Origin: Pristimantibacillus sp052113225
GTDB lineage: Bacteria; Bacillota; Bacilli; Paenibacillales; Paenibacillaceae
Direction: 5' to 3'
NCBI RefSeq assembly: GCF_052113225.1
Contig: NZ_JBFRCT010000008.1
Location: 316,797 to 380,796, forward strand
Length of the DNA: 64,000 bases
The notes beneath the pieces are model-generated. The model searched no databases and was not told where the DNA came from. It worked only from the letters and a program-made list of their open reading frames with translations. Shown one piece after another: positions 33,138-43,189 of this stretch. Each line of letters opens with the position of its first letter. Position 1 is the stretch's first letter. Made by a program: the position numbers and the translations under genes.

Positions 33138-35765
33138 TTAATCACTTCTGCCGCGAGAGATCATTCTTGTCACCTGAATAATCAGCTTCAGGAAAAGACT
33201 GTTCTGTGGAAAAGCCAGATAACGTGGCTCCCATTCCGGATCGAATTTATCTTTGAAGCGACGTATGCCCTGGAATCCGTAGAAATGACTTCCTTTTAAG
33301 AACACCCATCTTGCAAGCTGTTCTCCGCGATAGGCATACACGGACTCTCCAACGCTGGCGAGAGGAGCCATACCAAGATTGAAGACATGATAGCCTTCCC
33401 CTTTTGCCCACTGCAGTAAATGAACAAACAACACATCCATCACTCCGCTGAGACCATCCCGATGGCGCATCAAGTCAATAGATATGGATTTACCGTTATC
33501 ATAAACCGGCATCATGCTGGCAAACGCAGCAACACGATTCTCGTTATCCCGCAATACGGCAACAGGCGCTAGCTCAAGATAAGACTCTTGAAAAGTGCCA
33601 AGCGAAAATCCTTTTTCTTTACTGTCACCCAGCCATTCGTCAGATACAGCTTTCAGTTCGGACCACAGCATGGGAGTGAAGGGCGGCTTGATGATTTCGA
33701 AAGTAAAGCCATTTCTCTCATAACGGTTGTATGCCGCACGCAAATCCGCTTTACGCCGGCCTGATAATTGGAACTGATCCAGTTGGACAATGGCTTCTTC
33801 TCCAAGCTTGAAGAAACGATAACCGAATTCATGATATAAAGGCAACTGTTCCGCTTTCACCTGATAAAAGACTGCTGTGGCTGCGTAATGGTCTGCGTAA
33901 TCGCGGAATTGACGAACAAGCAGTCGAACGGACACAGGATCTCCAATCGGATCGCCAAGTGCAACTAAAGTTTTTCCAATACGTCCATATACGAGTACAG
34001 CTTTATGATCAGGCGTCCACATAAAGCTTTTGTCACCCATATACATCAAATGCGTCAAGAAATTGCCGGAGTGACGTTCAAGAAGCTGCTGCAGCTGCTC
34101 CCAATCCTGCGGACCGGGAGCAGGAGCAGGAGGAAGACTTGGGACAAACAGTCTCCTTACTGATAACAAGATCCAGCTGACAGCCAGCGCGAGCACAGCT
34201 TCCCGCAGCAGCTCGTCATCCTTTAGTGAATAACGTGCATGCCATTTGGCATGGGCTAATACGCCAGGTGGAATCTCGTTCGTAGACAACCCTACGGATA
34301 AGTACAACACGATGACAAGCAGCGATATTCCAGCCCAAGCGATCGTTTTGCGTACAGTGAAGACGGACTCTTTTCGGTTAAATCTGTCTTTAGAGAGCCA
34401 TAAAAGCAGGCAGACGAACAAAAGGAAGATCGCCTCTTCGTATTCGAAGCCCTTCAGAATTAAGGCCATCGTACCGCCGACCAGCAGTATTAAGGCCATA
34501 TAGTAAGCCCGTTTCACACGGTAACGGATACTTTCTGAGACCATGATCATTAACAAACCAATAAGCACAGTCAGCTGATGTGAGCCTTTCATCGTAAAGG
34601 GGGTGACGAATTGCTCAAGCATATGCATACGATGCCAGCTGCCAGGGGTTGCGGCGGAGATTAGCAGCATGATACCGCTAATAAACACAAGTGCAGCGAG
34701 AGCCCAAGTACTGATATCGCGTAGGACGGCTGTTTGGCTTGGCCAATTCCATATGGTATGCCATCGTTTGATGGCGGGCTTCAATACCTGCTGCTGGGTT
34801 TGTGCCCATTTTTCCTTGCTAGGAATCCATTCCGTTGTGGCGAAGGCAAGCCCTAAAGCCCAAGGAAGAAAGCAGTAAAAAATCCGATAAAGCACAATAA
34901 CAGCGAGTCCTTGGTCCGGGGACAAGCCAAGATGTTGGAAGGCAAGCAGCACAATGGCGTCAAAGGAGCCTAATCCGCTTGGTACAAAGCTTGCCACCCC
35001 GGCTACAGCTGCTATGACATAGATGCTCATTGATTCACGTAGTCCAATAGGCAGGCCCATCAGGTGTACAATCAGCCAAAAAGATAGTCCTGCCATCATC
35101 CATTCAAGGAGGGAGGCGGCCATCATCTGAAATACCGGAGTTTTAGCGATAGCTGCTTCTTCTTGCTGAACCGTTAGCCCTAGTACATTTTTCAACCTGG
35201 GAAGTCTGCCAAGTGATACGAACAACACGACATACAGGGCTACCAGGATTATAGCTATAAACAGCCAAGGATGATCAACCAGCAGGCTGTGATCATTCCA
35301 CACTCCCGCAAGCAGCAGAAGGGATAGAATAGACAGTCCTGTTAAACCGGCTAACGATTGGTATACCAGTGACCGCAGCCAGTGCGGACCTTGCAAGCCC
35401 CATTTGCGGTAAAGCGTCAAGCGCAGCCCCGCACCGGTTAAACCAGCGAATCCGATGGCGTTATTAAATGAATTGGCGATCCAGCTTATTTTGAATAAGG
35501 CCGTGTTAGGCAGCTTAGCGCGGTTCCATTTCATTAATATCACATCATAAGCTGACATGACCGCTACCGACAGAAAACAAAGAATACCAAGCTCAAGGTG
35601 ATCTATCCAATGCTGATGCTTCAGCAAATGGAGAGCGGCGGCCGGGTGGATCTCTTTAATAAAGCCGCTGGTTTGCGTGTACAGAAAGAGAAGGATAACA
35701 ACGGGAAACAGGAATTTAAATACATTTTTGAACCGGTTTGTAAAGCTGGTTAATTGAGTGAGCAA
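33138..35765 (-). CDS. mprF: Lysylphosphatidylglycerol synthase/flippase
   Basis: A bifunctional membrane protein. The N-terminal 500-odd residues hold about 14 TM segments of the flippase domain (FVPSGLGSFDAIVLLAFQHLG). The C-terminal cytoplasmic part (about 545-870) is the GNAT-like synthase (RKADLRAAYNRYERNGFTFE, GLSGVMDVLFVHLLQWAKGEG, FNLGMAPLASVG). It adds lysine from lysyl-tRNA to phosphatidylglycerol and flips the product, protecting against cationic peptides. The frame is open to 35837. However, AGAAGGTG lies 6 bases before TTG 35765 and a TTGACA promoter lies between the two, so the TTG start (875 residues) is preferred. Confidence 0.9.
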   Translation of the reverse strand: MLTQLTSFTNRFKNVFKFLFPVVILLFLYTQTSGFIKEIHPAAALHLLKHQHWIDHLELGILCFLSVAVMSAYDVILMKWNRAKLPNTALFKISWIANSFNNAIGFAGLTGAGLRLTLYRKWGLQGPHWLRSLVYQSLAGLTGLSILSLLLLAGVWNDHSLLVDHPWLFIAIILVALYVVLFVSLGRLPRLKNVLGLTVQQEEAAIAKTPVFQMMAASLLEWMMAGLSFWLIVHLMGLPIGLRESMSIYVIAAVAGVASFVPSGLGSFDAIVLLAFQHLGLSPDQGLAVIVLYRIFYCFLPWALGLAFATTEWIPSKEKWAQTQQQVLKPAIKRWHTIWNWPSQTAVLRDISTWALAALVFISGIMLLISAATPGSWHRMHMLEQFVTPFTMKGSHQLTVLIGLLMIMVSESIRYRVKRAYYMALILLVGGTMALILKGFEYEEAIFLLFVCLLLWLSKDRFNRKESVFTVRKTIAWAGISLLVIVLYLSVGLSTNEIPPGVLAHAKWHARYSLKDDELLREAVLALAVSWILLSVRRLFVPSLPPAPAPGPQDWEQLQQLLERHSGNFLTHLMYMGDKSFMWTPDHKAVLVYGRIGKTLVALGDPIGDPVSVRLLVRQFRDYADHYAATAVFYQVKAEQLPLYHEFGYRFFKLGEEAIVQLDQFQLSGRRKADLRAAYNRYERNGFTFEIIKPPFTPMLWSELKAVSDEWLGDSKEKGFSLGTFQESYLELAPVAVLRDNENRVAAFASMMPVYDNGKSISIDLMRHRDGLSGVMDVLFVHLLQWAKGEGYHVFNLGMAPLASVGESVYAYRGEQLARWVFLKGSHFYGFQGIRRFKDKFDPEWEPRYLAFPQNSLFLKLIIQVTRMISRGRSD

Positions 35766-35785
35766 CGAATGCACCTTCTTATGCG

Positions 35786-35816
35786 TATATAGGGATAAAA
35801 GTGAAGATATTGTCAA
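35786..35816 (-). promoter_or_regulatory. Probable sigma-A promoter of mprF
   Basis: On the minus strand TTGACA (35816-35811) and CTATAT/TATATA (about 35792-35786) are 18-19 bases apart. The transcript would start just before the AGAAGGTG ribosome site. The -35 sits in a palindrome, ATATTGTCAATAT. Confidence 0.5.
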
Positions 35817-35998
35817 TATATCACATGAAATTATCAATTCCCACTTTTCACAAATACGCCTTGTATGGATGTTGGATTATGTGGAATCCTCCAATTTTTT
35901 TTGGCAGTTCATTCATTTGTGCTACCCAAAGGTACTGCTGTAAAATAGTACTAAATCCCCTTATTTTATACTCTTACTACTCTGCAGGAGGTATGTCT

Positions 35999-36955
35999 AT
36001 GGAAACTCGTCTCGCCGATATGCAATTATGTTCTTCAATCCTTAGCAGCTTAAATGAATGTATCTTGGGAAAACAAAATGAGATTGAACGACTAATGATA
36101 GCCGTCATCGGCGGCGGACATGTTCTGCTTGAAGATGTACCAGGCACAGGCAAAACCCAATTAGTGAAAGCATTGGCTAAAACAATAGGCGGACAATTCC
36201 GGCGTATTCAATGTAACCCTGACCTGCTTCCAACGGATATAACAGGCGTATCGATCTATCATCCTAAGCAGGAACAGTTTATTTTCCGTTCAGGACCGGT
36301 CATGACCAATGTACTGCTTGCCGATGAGATCAACCGGGCGACAACGAAGACTCAGGCTGCCCTACTCGAAGCCATGGAGGAAGGGCATGTTACTGTCGAC
36401 GGTGACACGTATATGCTTCCGAGTCCGTTTATTCTGCTTGCAACGCAAAACCCGATTGATTTCGAGGGGACCTACTCTTTGCCGGAAGCACAGCTTGACC
36501 GGTTTATGATGAAGCTGTCGCTTGGTTATCCGAATGAAGCAGATGAACAGCGTATGGTGCTGTCAAGAGAAGGTGTTCATCCATCGGATCGAATGGAGCA
36601 GTTATCCTCCATTGAAGATATTGAACGGATTCAAGGGCAGGTACTTGCTGTTCATATGGATGATGCCGTCGGCAATTATTTGATTCAGCTTGTCCGGTCA
36701 ACACGTACACATCCACAGGTTGTACTTGGTGCAAGTCCTCGTGCGGCAATTGCTTTGTCCCGAGCGGCGAAAGCAAGCGCCTACCTCCAGCAGCGGACGT
36801 TTGTTACGCCGGATGATATTAAAAATCTTGCCCCGTATGTATTATCTCACAGAATGCTGCTTCATACAGATGCACGTATGAATGGGCTCAGGGCTGAGGA
36901 CATCGTCGCCCAGCTGTTGGATATGGCCAAAGTTCCGGTTAGACTGGAGCGCTGA
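35999..36955 (+). CDS. MoxR-family AAA+ ATPase
   Basis: 318 residues from ATG 35999. A first ATG at 35993 is only 2 bases from GGAGG and is unlikely. Walker A is EDVPGTGKTQL near residue 45, Walker B is LLADEINRA near 108, and the sensor phrase QNPIDFEGTYSLPEAQLDRF is present. The C-terminal lid has LGASPRAAIALSRAAKA. MoxR ATPases act as chaperones for assembling membrane or metal-binding complexes. The DUF58 and transglutaminase genes that follow are the standard partners, so this is the classic MoxR-DUF58-TgpA operon. Its cellular target is unknown. Confidence 0.9.
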   Translation: METRLADMQLCSSILSSLNECILGKQNEIERLMIAVIGGGHVLLEDVPGTGKTQLVKALAKTIGGQFRRIQCNPDLLPTDITGVSIYHPKQEQFIFRSGPVMTNVLLADEINRATTKTQAALLEAMEEGHVTVDGDTYMLPSPFILLATQNPIDFEGTYSLPEAQLDRFMMKLSLGYPNEADEQRMVLSREGVHPSDRMEQLSSIEDIERIQGQVLAVHMDDAVGNYLIQLVRSTRTHPQVVLGASPRAAIALSRAAKASAYLQQRTFVTPDDIKNLAPYVLSHRMLLHTDARMNGLRAEDIVAQLLDMAKVPVRLER

Positions 36956-36959
36956 TCCG

Positions 36960-38198
36960 ATGAGCACGGTCGCGAAGACACATAAACGATGGAGGCTTAT
37001 CGCGCTCATTTATGGCGCTGCACTATTTTATTTACTTTTTCAGGGCGGAAAGACTGCCTTAATGTTATTTATGATTTTGAATGTGCTGCTGCTTTATCTT
37101 ATATTAGGCCGCTGGAGCGGGATTGGTCATGTATCTGGCAATCGTACCTATCGTCAGACTGGAGCGTCTGCCCATATCGAACAATCTTTGACGGCAGGCA
37201 GCACACTGGATGTCCATCTATCGGTGAAGGTTCCTGGTGTATATCCGATTCCCTATGTGCTGATTCGAGACAGGCTGCTCCGGCATAACGGACAGCTGCT
37301 GCATTTCGAGGCTTCCTTTGTACCTAATTTCAAACGAGCCGGCGAAGTCTTGTACCAAACGCCACCGCTGCAGCGCGGGGAGTACCGCTTTGGAACAACA
37401 GAATGTATTTCTCATGATATATTCGGTCTGTTCGAACATTCCGGAAGCTTCGGCTCGGAGACAGTATTCAGCGTTCTGCCTCAGATTGTTCCGCTGCGTC
37501 AATGGCACAGCGTCCAAAGCGGCTTCCGCGGACCTTATTCACATGCCGTTGCGCCTCGGGCAGCGAAAGAAACGACACAAATCAATGGTGTTCGTGAATA
37601 TTTGTATGGCGACCGGTTATCGCGGATTCACTGGAATGCAACGGCGAAGACAGGAGATTGGAAGTCGAAAGCGTTCGAGAGAGAATCTCTTCCGCGTACA
37701 CTCCTTATTCTCGATCGTTATGCTGCTGATTATCCAGAGCCTGCTGCAGAGCGGTTCGAGCTTGCTGTTTCCACGGCAGCCTCTCTTATTGACAGCGGTC
37801 TGAAGGGAGATACTGCAATTGGCCTCATGTCTTCCGGCAAAAAGCTGACGATCCTGCCGCCAAAGGCTGGTATGGAGCAGCGCGGTACGCTGCTTAAGCA
37901 TTTGACCTTTGTTGATGCTGATGCGGAGCAAGGGCTTTACAAAGCTTTGCTTGCAGCAGATTCCCGGCTTGAATCAGGTTCCTTTGCAGTTATTATAAGC
38001 GGTACTTCCGGGAAAGAAGCGATCCGCGCGATGGAATGGCTGTCCCGCAAAGGGTTGACGCCATGCCTTATGCATATTGGCGGAGTGAAGCGTCTTGAAG
38101 AGCAGTCGAGGCTGATGATCCGCAGCAAAGGCTGGACTTTATTTGAACTCAAGCAGCTGCAGGAACTGCCCGCTGTTCTGGAAGGAGGCCGGACATGA
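36960..38198 (+). CDS. DUF58 protein of the MoxR operon
   Basis: 412 residues from ATG 36960. Two TM segments near the N-terminus (about 12-50) precede an extracytoplasmic-like beta domain. The DUF58 hallmark GDRLSRIHWNATAKTGDW occurs near 212-230, followed by a von Willebrand A-like fold (TLLILDRYAADYP). Proteins of this family accompany MoxR ATPases. The gene starts 4 bases after the MoxR stop and overlaps the next gene by 4 bases (ATGA), so all three are co-translated. A protein-interaction role is inferred. Confidence 0.88.
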   Translation: MSTVAKTHKRWRLIALIYGAALFYLLFQGGKTALMLFMILNVLLLYLILGRWSGIGHVSGNRTYRQTGASAHIEQSLTAGSTLDVHLSVKVPGVYPIPYVLIRDRLLRHNGQLLHFEASFVPNFKRAGEVLYQTPPLQRGEYRFGTTECISHDIFGLFEHSGSFGSETVFSVLPQIVPLRQWHSVQSGFRGPYSHAVAPRAAKETTQINGVREYLYGDRLSRIHWNATAKTGDWKSKAFERESLPRTLLILDRYAADYPEPAAERFELAVSTAASLIDSGLKGDTAIGLMSSGKKLTILPPKAGMEQRGTLLKHLTFVDADAEQGLYKALLAADSRLESGSFAVIISGTSGKEAIRAMEWLSRKGLTPCLMHIGGVKRLEEQSRLMIRSKGWTLFELKQLQELPAVLEGGRT

Positions 38199-40456
38199 GC
38201 GTCTTTCCGCGGTTGTTTACGTTTTGTCGATTCGTAATGGTTAAGCTGACTCCCAATTGGTACTTGAAGCTGTCGCAATTGTTTATTGCACTTATGATTA
38301 TGAATACCCTGCAAATATTTGAAGGCTTCTGGTGGGAAGAGACCTTTGCTGTTGCTACCTCTACACTCCTGCTTGCCGTCGCCGTAGACTGGCTGATGCC
38401 GCAGCGTTTGAAGCTTATGCGGATTATTGTTCAATCTCTGCTTGCTCTGCTCGCCACCATACGTTTTGCTGAGCTTAAAAAGGTGACACTTGTACAGGAG
38501 CAAGACCAGTCGAACTGGACATTCTTTTTCGAGCGGTTATGGGGTTACGCTGAGCAGCTCCATCCTTTTATATGGATTAGTGGGGCCTTATTGCTGCTCT
38601 ATATTTTGTTTGTACAATGGGTGACGACAAGACCTCGATTATTTGGTTTTATAAGCGTAAATATCCTTGTCTTGACGATTGCAGATTCCTTTACTCCGAT
38701 CTGGTTATGGGATGAAGTTGCTTTGATTGTATTCTTGAGCCTGATCTGGCTGGTAGCCAATCATTTGCACAGGCTTGAGCGCAATCATCCAAGCAGCTGG
38801 AGAGAATTAATTGAGTACCCGCTGCAGCTGCTGCTGCCGATTGTTGTTGTGCTGTCTGTCCTGATGACTGCAGGAATATTGATGCCGGGAATTTCACCAA
38901 TCATCCAGGATCCATACACGATGTGGAAGGAGTCCAAGGGTGAGACGGTTAACGTGTTCCTCGGTGATAAAAGTGTTGCATCCCCAGTTGATGTGAGCAG
39001 CAGCGAGTCAAGCTCCGGTTATGGAAGGGACGACTCCTCGCTAGGCGGAGGCTTTGATTTCGACTATTCACCGGTGATGAACATAACGACATCGCATCGC
39101 AGTTATTGGCGCGGGGAGACAAAGACGGTGTATTCCGGAGCAGGCTGGTCGATCGACGACTCTGAGCTTGATCACATTACCACAGTAGGTAAAGATAAAG
39201 AGCTGCCACTAGTGCAAAGCCGTGAATTAGCGGAGACGATGAAGGTGGAACAGCAGGTTAGAATGGTGCGCAATGATATTTATCCTGTATTATTCTCTGC
39301 ATATCCCGTTACATCGGTTCATTGGATAGATGATCCGGATGCATCGGCTTTGCCGAAGAGCTTGCAATGGGCGGTTGATGAACAAGAGCTGATATGGTCA
39401 GACCGTCCGCTTAAAAGATTTCCGCAAATCTATTCAGTTACTTCTGAAGTAACAATATTAAATGAAGAAGGATTACGCAAGACCGAAGCGGCGTTTACAG
39501 ATGAGGCAGAGAATAAGAAGTATTTGCAGCTGCCATCTGATTTGCCCGGCCGTGTAAGGGCACTTGCCGAGACCGTTACGGCGGAAGCGGTAGACGACTA
39601 TGATAAAGCTAAGCTGATTGAGACGTATCTTCGTACGAACTACCAGTATACGAATAAGCCTGATAAGTCGAAGCTGAGCGATGATAGTACGGATTTCGTT
39701 GACCAATTCCTATTTGAACTGAAGGAAGGCTATTGCGATTACTTCTCGACAGCGATGGCGGTCTTGTCACGCTCGGTTGGCCTGCCGGCACGCTGGGTGA
39801 AGGGCTTCTCTCCAGGAGTTCTCCCTGCATCCGAATATGTACCTTCAGCAGGTGGAATCCCAAGTGAGGCGGATCTGAATCCAGATGGTGCAGGAACTTA
39901 CACTGTTCGTAACTCTGATGCTCATTCCTGGGTCGAAATTTACTTTGATGGTTATGGCTGGATTCCATTCGAGCCAACGGCTGGATTCACTTTCCCTTAC
40001 TCGATGCCTGAGGTTAAGGAGGAAGCATTGCCAACTCCAACACTGGATGTGAGCAAGGATACTGTGCAAGAGGAAGTGCCTGTCAGCAAGGGCATTAATC
40101 TGTCGGCAATACTGTGGAGCACCATTTCAGTCCTTGTTGTTCTTGGGATTGGATATGTCATGATCCGTTTCACACGGATACGTTTATGGCGCCGTCCTTA
40201 TTCTGGTAATGACAGGATTGTATGGGAGACAGAGAAGCTTCTACGTCTCTGCAGACGTAAAGGTTATGAACGGCAGGAGCATGAGACGCTTCGAGAGGCA
40301 ATTCAGCGATGGTCGCCAAGTCATAAGCGATTGCAGAGCCTGCTCCGTGAGGTGCTTGATGAATTTGAACATGCGAAGTACAGCACCGTACAAGCGACAA
40401 GTGTGGATACCGATCGATTTATTCTAAAAATTAAAGCGGTTAAAGAGGAATTGTAA
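38195..40456 (+). CDS. Membrane transglutaminase-like protein (TgpA type)
   Basis: 753 residues. The N-terminal part holds about six TM segments (DUF3488-like). An extracytoplasmic transglutaminase-like domain follows, with Cys514 in EGYCDYFSTAMAVLSR, His577 in AHSWVEIYFDGYGW and the acidic Glu593 in PFEPTAG. A further TM near 640 leads to a cytoplasmic DUF4129-like tail. Such proteins are thought to act as cysteine peptidases or crosslinking enzymes at the cell surface. It ends the MoxR operon and is followed by a terminator. The substrate is unknown. Confidence 0.87.
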   Translation: MSVFPRLFTFCRFVMVKLTPNWYLKLSQLFIALMIMNTLQIFEGFWWEETFAVATSTLLLAVAVDWLMPQRLKLMRIIVQSLLALLATIRFAELKKVTLVQEQDQSNWTFFFERLWGYAEQLHPFIWISGALLLLYILFVQWVTTRPRLFGFISVNILVLTIADSFTPIWLWDEVALIVFLSLIWLVANHLHRLERNHPSSWRELIEYPLQLLLPIVVVLSVLMTAGILMPGISPIIQDPYTMWKESKGETVNVFLGDKSVASPVDVSSSESSSGYGRDDSSLGGGFDFDYSPVMNITTSHRSYWRGETKTVYSGAGWSIDDSELDHITTVGKDKELPLVQSRELAETMKVEQQVRMVRNDIYPVLFSAYPVTSVHWIDDPDASALPKSLQWAVDEQELIWSDRPLKRFPQIYSVTSEVTILNEEGLRKTEAAFTDEAENKKYLQLPSDLPGRVRALAETVTAEAVDDYDKAKLIETYLRTNYQYTNKPDKSKLSDDSTDFVDQFLFELKEGYCDYFSTAMAVLSRSVGLPARWVKGFSPGVLPASEYVPSAGGIPSEADLNPDGAGTYTVRNSDAHSWVEIYFDGYGWIPFEPTAGFTFPYSMPEVKEEALPTPTLDVSKDTVQEEVPVSKGINLSAILWSTISVLVVLGIGYVMIRFTRIRLWRRPYSGNDRIVWETEKLLRLCRRKGYERQEHETLREAIQRWSPSHKRLQSLLREVLDEFEHAKYSTVQATSVDTDRFILKIKAVKEEL

Positions 40457-40473
40457 TTGTACATGATATAGGT

Positions 40474-40513
40474 AAGAAATACCGCTCGCCTAATGGGAGC
40501 GGTATTTCTTTGC
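40474..40513 (+). terminator. Terminator of the MoxR-DUF58-transglutaminase operon
   Basis: A perfect 14-bp stem (AAGAAATACCGCTC 40474-40487 with 40497-40510) ends in TTTCTTT. It starts 18 bases after the stop codon. Confidence 0.88.
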
Positions 40514-40539
40514 AACAAAATCCGAATATATGGTATAGT
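40510..40539 (+). promoter_or_regulatory. Probable promoter of the yqeG operon
   Basis: TTGCAA (40510-40515), an 18-base spacer and TATAGT (40534-40539), with TGG directly before the -10 as in an extended -10. It is 50 bases before the yqeG start and right after the preceding terminator. Confidence 0.5.
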
Positions 40540-40588
40540 TTCGTAAGATAGCAGGAGAAGAGCGATAGAGCAGGGGGACTTTGGCAGA

Positions 40589-41113
40589 ATGTTCGAGAGA
40601 TTATTGCCGCATTTACGCGTAAATTCGGTGTATGATATCCAGCTGGACGAGCTTTATAAGAAGGGTGTCCGCGGGATCATTACCGATCTAGATAATACGC
40701 TCGTAGGAGCACGTGAGCCGCTTGCAACGCCTCAGCTTACGAAATGGCTGGATGAAGTTCGAGACTTTGGCTTTAAAGTTGTGATTGTGTCGAATAATAA
40801 TAAGACGAGAGTGTCGAAGTTCGCAAATCCGCTGGGCATTCCGTTTATTCATGCCGCACGCAAGCCGGCTAATAAATCGTTCAACAAAGCACTAAGCGTA
40901 TTAGGTCTGCCTGTGGAACAGACGGTTGTGTTAGGCGACCAGATGCTCACGGATGTGCTGGGAGGCAATCGTATGGGATTGTACACGATTCTGGTTACAC
41001 CTATAGCTCCTGCTGACGAAGGAATAATGACCCGGGTGAACAGGAGAATTGAGCGGTTTGTTCTTTCCCGTTTACGTAAAAAAGGGACTTGGTATGAGGG
41101 GGAGACAAAGTGA
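40589..41113 (+). CDS. yqeG: YqeG-family HAD phosphatase
   Basis: A 174-residue cytoplasmic phosphatase of the HAD IIIA group. The nucleophile motif is IITDLDNTLVGAREP near 31-45, followed by KVVIVSNNNKTRV and GDQMLTDVLGGNRMGLYTI. The gene opens the conserved Firmicute cluster that ends with rsfS and a methyltransferase. The natural substrate is uncertain. Phosphatidylglycerophosphate is a possibility known from related enzymes. Its stop overlaps the yqeH start. Confidence 0.92.
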   Translation: MFERLLPHLRVNSVYDIQLDELYKKGVRGIITDLDNTLVGAREPLATPQLTKWLDEVRDFGFKVVIVSNNNKTRVSKFANPLGIPFIHAARKPANKSFNKALSVLGLPVEQTVVLGDQMLTDVLGGNRMGLYTILVTPIAPADEGIMTRVNRRIERFVLSRLRKKGTWYEGETK

Positions 41114-42234
41114 GAGAAGAGCAGCAAAGTCAGTCGCATGCATGCGCAGGCTGCGGAGTGCAGCTCCAAACGGAGCGCCCGGAAGAATCGGGTTATTTGC
41201 CTGAATCGGCGATGGACCGGGAACCGGTCATCTGCCAAAGATGTTTCCGGATTCGTAATTATAATGAAGCTTCATCGATAACGGTCGATCAGGATGATTT
41301 CTTACGCCTGCTTGGCAGCATTGGGTCGACGGACAGCCTGGTTGTCCATATCGTCGACTTATTTGATTTTGAGGGCAGTTTAATTTCCGGCCTGCAGCGT
41401 TTTGTAGGCAATAATCCGATTGTGCTTGTGGTGAATAAAGTCGACCTGCTGCCGCGGTCGATGAATTTGAATCGCCTTCGCAATTGGGTGCAGCAGCAAG
41501 CTAAAGCAGAAGGGCTGCGGACCGTGGATATCGTCCTTTGCAGCGCTAAACGTAACATTGGCTTCGAGCATGTGATTGAAGCGTTAGAGCGCCATCGTAA
41601 GGGCCGGGATGTGTATGTGGTTGGCGCAACGAATGTCGGCAAATCCACGTTGATTAACCGTCTTATTCATGACTACAGCGATATGGAGCGCGAGCTGACA
41701 ACTTCCCGCTATCCGGGAACAACGCTTGATGCAGTCCATATTCCGCTGGATGACGGCAAAGCCATTATCGATACACCGGGAATTGTGTATTCGACACGTA
41801 TGACGGAAATTGTACCACGCGGCTTCCTGCAGTCTCTGCTGCCGGACAAACCGATTAAGCCGCTTGTCTATCAACTAAATGATCAGCAATCGTTGTTCAT
41901 CGGCAGCCTTGTGCGATTCGACTTTGTTGAGGGCGAGCGTCAATCGTTTACCTTCTATATCTCGAATGCGCTGAATGTACATCGGACGAAGCTGGAACGG
42001 GCAGAAGAGCTGTATAAGGATCATCGCGGCGAGCTGCTTGGTGCACCATCTCGTGAAGAGCTTGATGAAATGCCGCCATGGACTCGTCACTCCATTCGTG
42101 TTCCACGCGGCGCGAAGAAGGATATTTTCTTGTCTGGTCTCGGCTGGATTCAAGTGAATGGTACTTCAGGTGCGATCGTTGACGTCTATGCGCCAAAAGG
42201 CATTAAGGTAGTGCTTCGCGATTCGCTTATATAG
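41110..42234 (+). CDS. yqeH: Ribosome-biogenesis GTPase YqeH
   Basis: A 374-residue circularly permuted GTPase with GTG start 41110, 4 bases inside the yqeG end. A zinc finger (CAGCGV ... CQRCFRI) opens the protein. The G motifs come in permuted order: NKVDLL (G4), SAKRN (G5), then GATNVGKSTL (G1) and DTPGI (G3). YqeH is needed for assembly or stability of the 30S subunit. The position between yqeG and aroE is the standard Bacillus arrangement. Confidence 0.94.
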   Translation: MREEQQSQSHACAGCGVQLQTERPEESGYLPESAMDREPVICQRCFRIRNYNEASSITVDQDDFLRLLGSIGSTDSLVVHIVDLFDFEGSLISGLQRFVGNNPIVLVVNKVDLLPRSMNLNRLRNWVQQQAKAEGLRTVDIVLCSAKRNIGFEHVIEALERHRKGRDVYVVGATNVGKSTLINRLIHDYSDMERELTTSRYPGTTLDAVHIPLDDGKAIIDTPGIVYSTRMTEIVPRGFLQSLLPDKPIKPLVYQLNDQQSLFIGSLVRFDFVEGERQSFTFYISNALNVHRTKLERAEELYKDHRGELLGAPSREELDEMPPWTRHSIRVPRGAKKDIFLSGLGWIQVNGTSGAIVDVYAPKGIKVVLRDSLI

Positions 42235-42252
42235 GAGAGGGGAACGGGAACA

Positions 42253-43137
42253 TTGACGGGATCCGCGCTTGACACTGGAATTCCGGGCAACCGGATTGAC
42301 AGCCATACCGTGCTGTATGGCGTTATCGGCGACCCTATTCGTCATTCGAAGTCGCCGATTATGATGAATCGCGCTTTTCGCGAGACAGGGATTAACGGAG
42401 CCTATATGGCCTTTCATATTACACCGGATAAGCTTGGGGAATTTGTAGCGGGCATTCGGGCAATGGGCATAAGAGGAGTTAATGTGACGATTCCTCATAA
42501 GCTGGATATTATGAATTATATGGACGAGATTGACGCTGGCGCCAGGACAATCGGCGCGGTCAATACGATCGTGAATGATAATGGTCGTTTAATCGGCTAT
42601 AACACGGATGGTATTGGGTATGTTCGTTCCCTGAAGGAAGAAGCAGAACCAAATCTGGCAGGCAAAAGGATTGTTGTTATTGGAGCTGGCGGCGCATCAC
42701 GCGGGATCGTGTATGCGCTGGCCGGTGAACAGCCTGAGAGCATCACCATTGCCAACCGTTCAGTAGAACGGGCAGAGGAGCTTGCGCAATCCTTCCGAAC
42801 CCTGGCAGATATCCGCGCGACTGCGATGGATGAACTGCAGGGAGCTTGTCAGGAAGCGGATATTGTCATCAATACAACATCGGTAGGTATGCATCCTCAT
42901 ACAGATGCAAGTCCGATTGACGGATCATGGCTGAAGGCAGGCGCTGTCGCAAGCGATTTGATTTATAATCCGCTCCGTACAAAGTTTCTGCTGGATGCAG
43001 AGCAGCGCGGCTGTCGTGTACATGGCGGACTTGGCATGTTTATTTACCAAGGGGCGTATGCTTTCGAGTATTGGACGGGACAATCTGCACCTGTAGCAGC
43101 TATGCGTGAAACGGTATTACAATCCCTGGCCTTATAA
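42253..43137 (+). CDS. aroE: Shikimate dehydrogenase
   Basis: 294 residues from TTG 42253, with GGAGAGGGG upstream. It reduces 3-dehydroshikimate to shikimate with NADPH. Visible signs are GDPIRHSKSPIMMNRAF for substrate binding, the catalytic Lys in NVTIPHKLDIM, the Asp in YNTDGIGYVRSL, and the NADP loop GAGGASRGI. YQGAYAFEYWTG near the end is also conserved. The first 15 residues are variable. An internal start near VLYGVIGDP is less likely because it lacks a ribosome site. Confidence 0.94.
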   Translation: MTGSALDTGIPGNRIDSHTVLYGVIGDPIRHSKSPIMMNRAFRETGINGAYMAFHITPDKLGEFVAGIRAMGIRGVNVTIPHKLDIMNYMDEIDAGARTIGAVNTIVNDNGRLIGYNTDGIGYVRSLKEEAEPNLAGKRIVVIGAGGASRGIVYALAGEQPESITIANRSVERAEELAQSFRTLADIRATAMDELQGACQEADIVINTTSVGMHPHTDASPIDGSWLKAGAVASDLIYNPLRTKFLLDAEQRGCRVHGGLGMFIYQGAYAFEYWTGQSAPVAAMRETVLQSLAL

Positions 43138-43189
43138 TAGGTACTAAGAATTATGACAACCCTATAGAGATGAAAGAAGGAAACAACAA

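Noticed and set aside
35766..35837. A longer N-terminus for mprF starting at 35837
   Set aside because: A likely promoter lies between 35786 and 35816, and a good ribosome site precedes TTG 35765. The extra residues do not resemble MprF.
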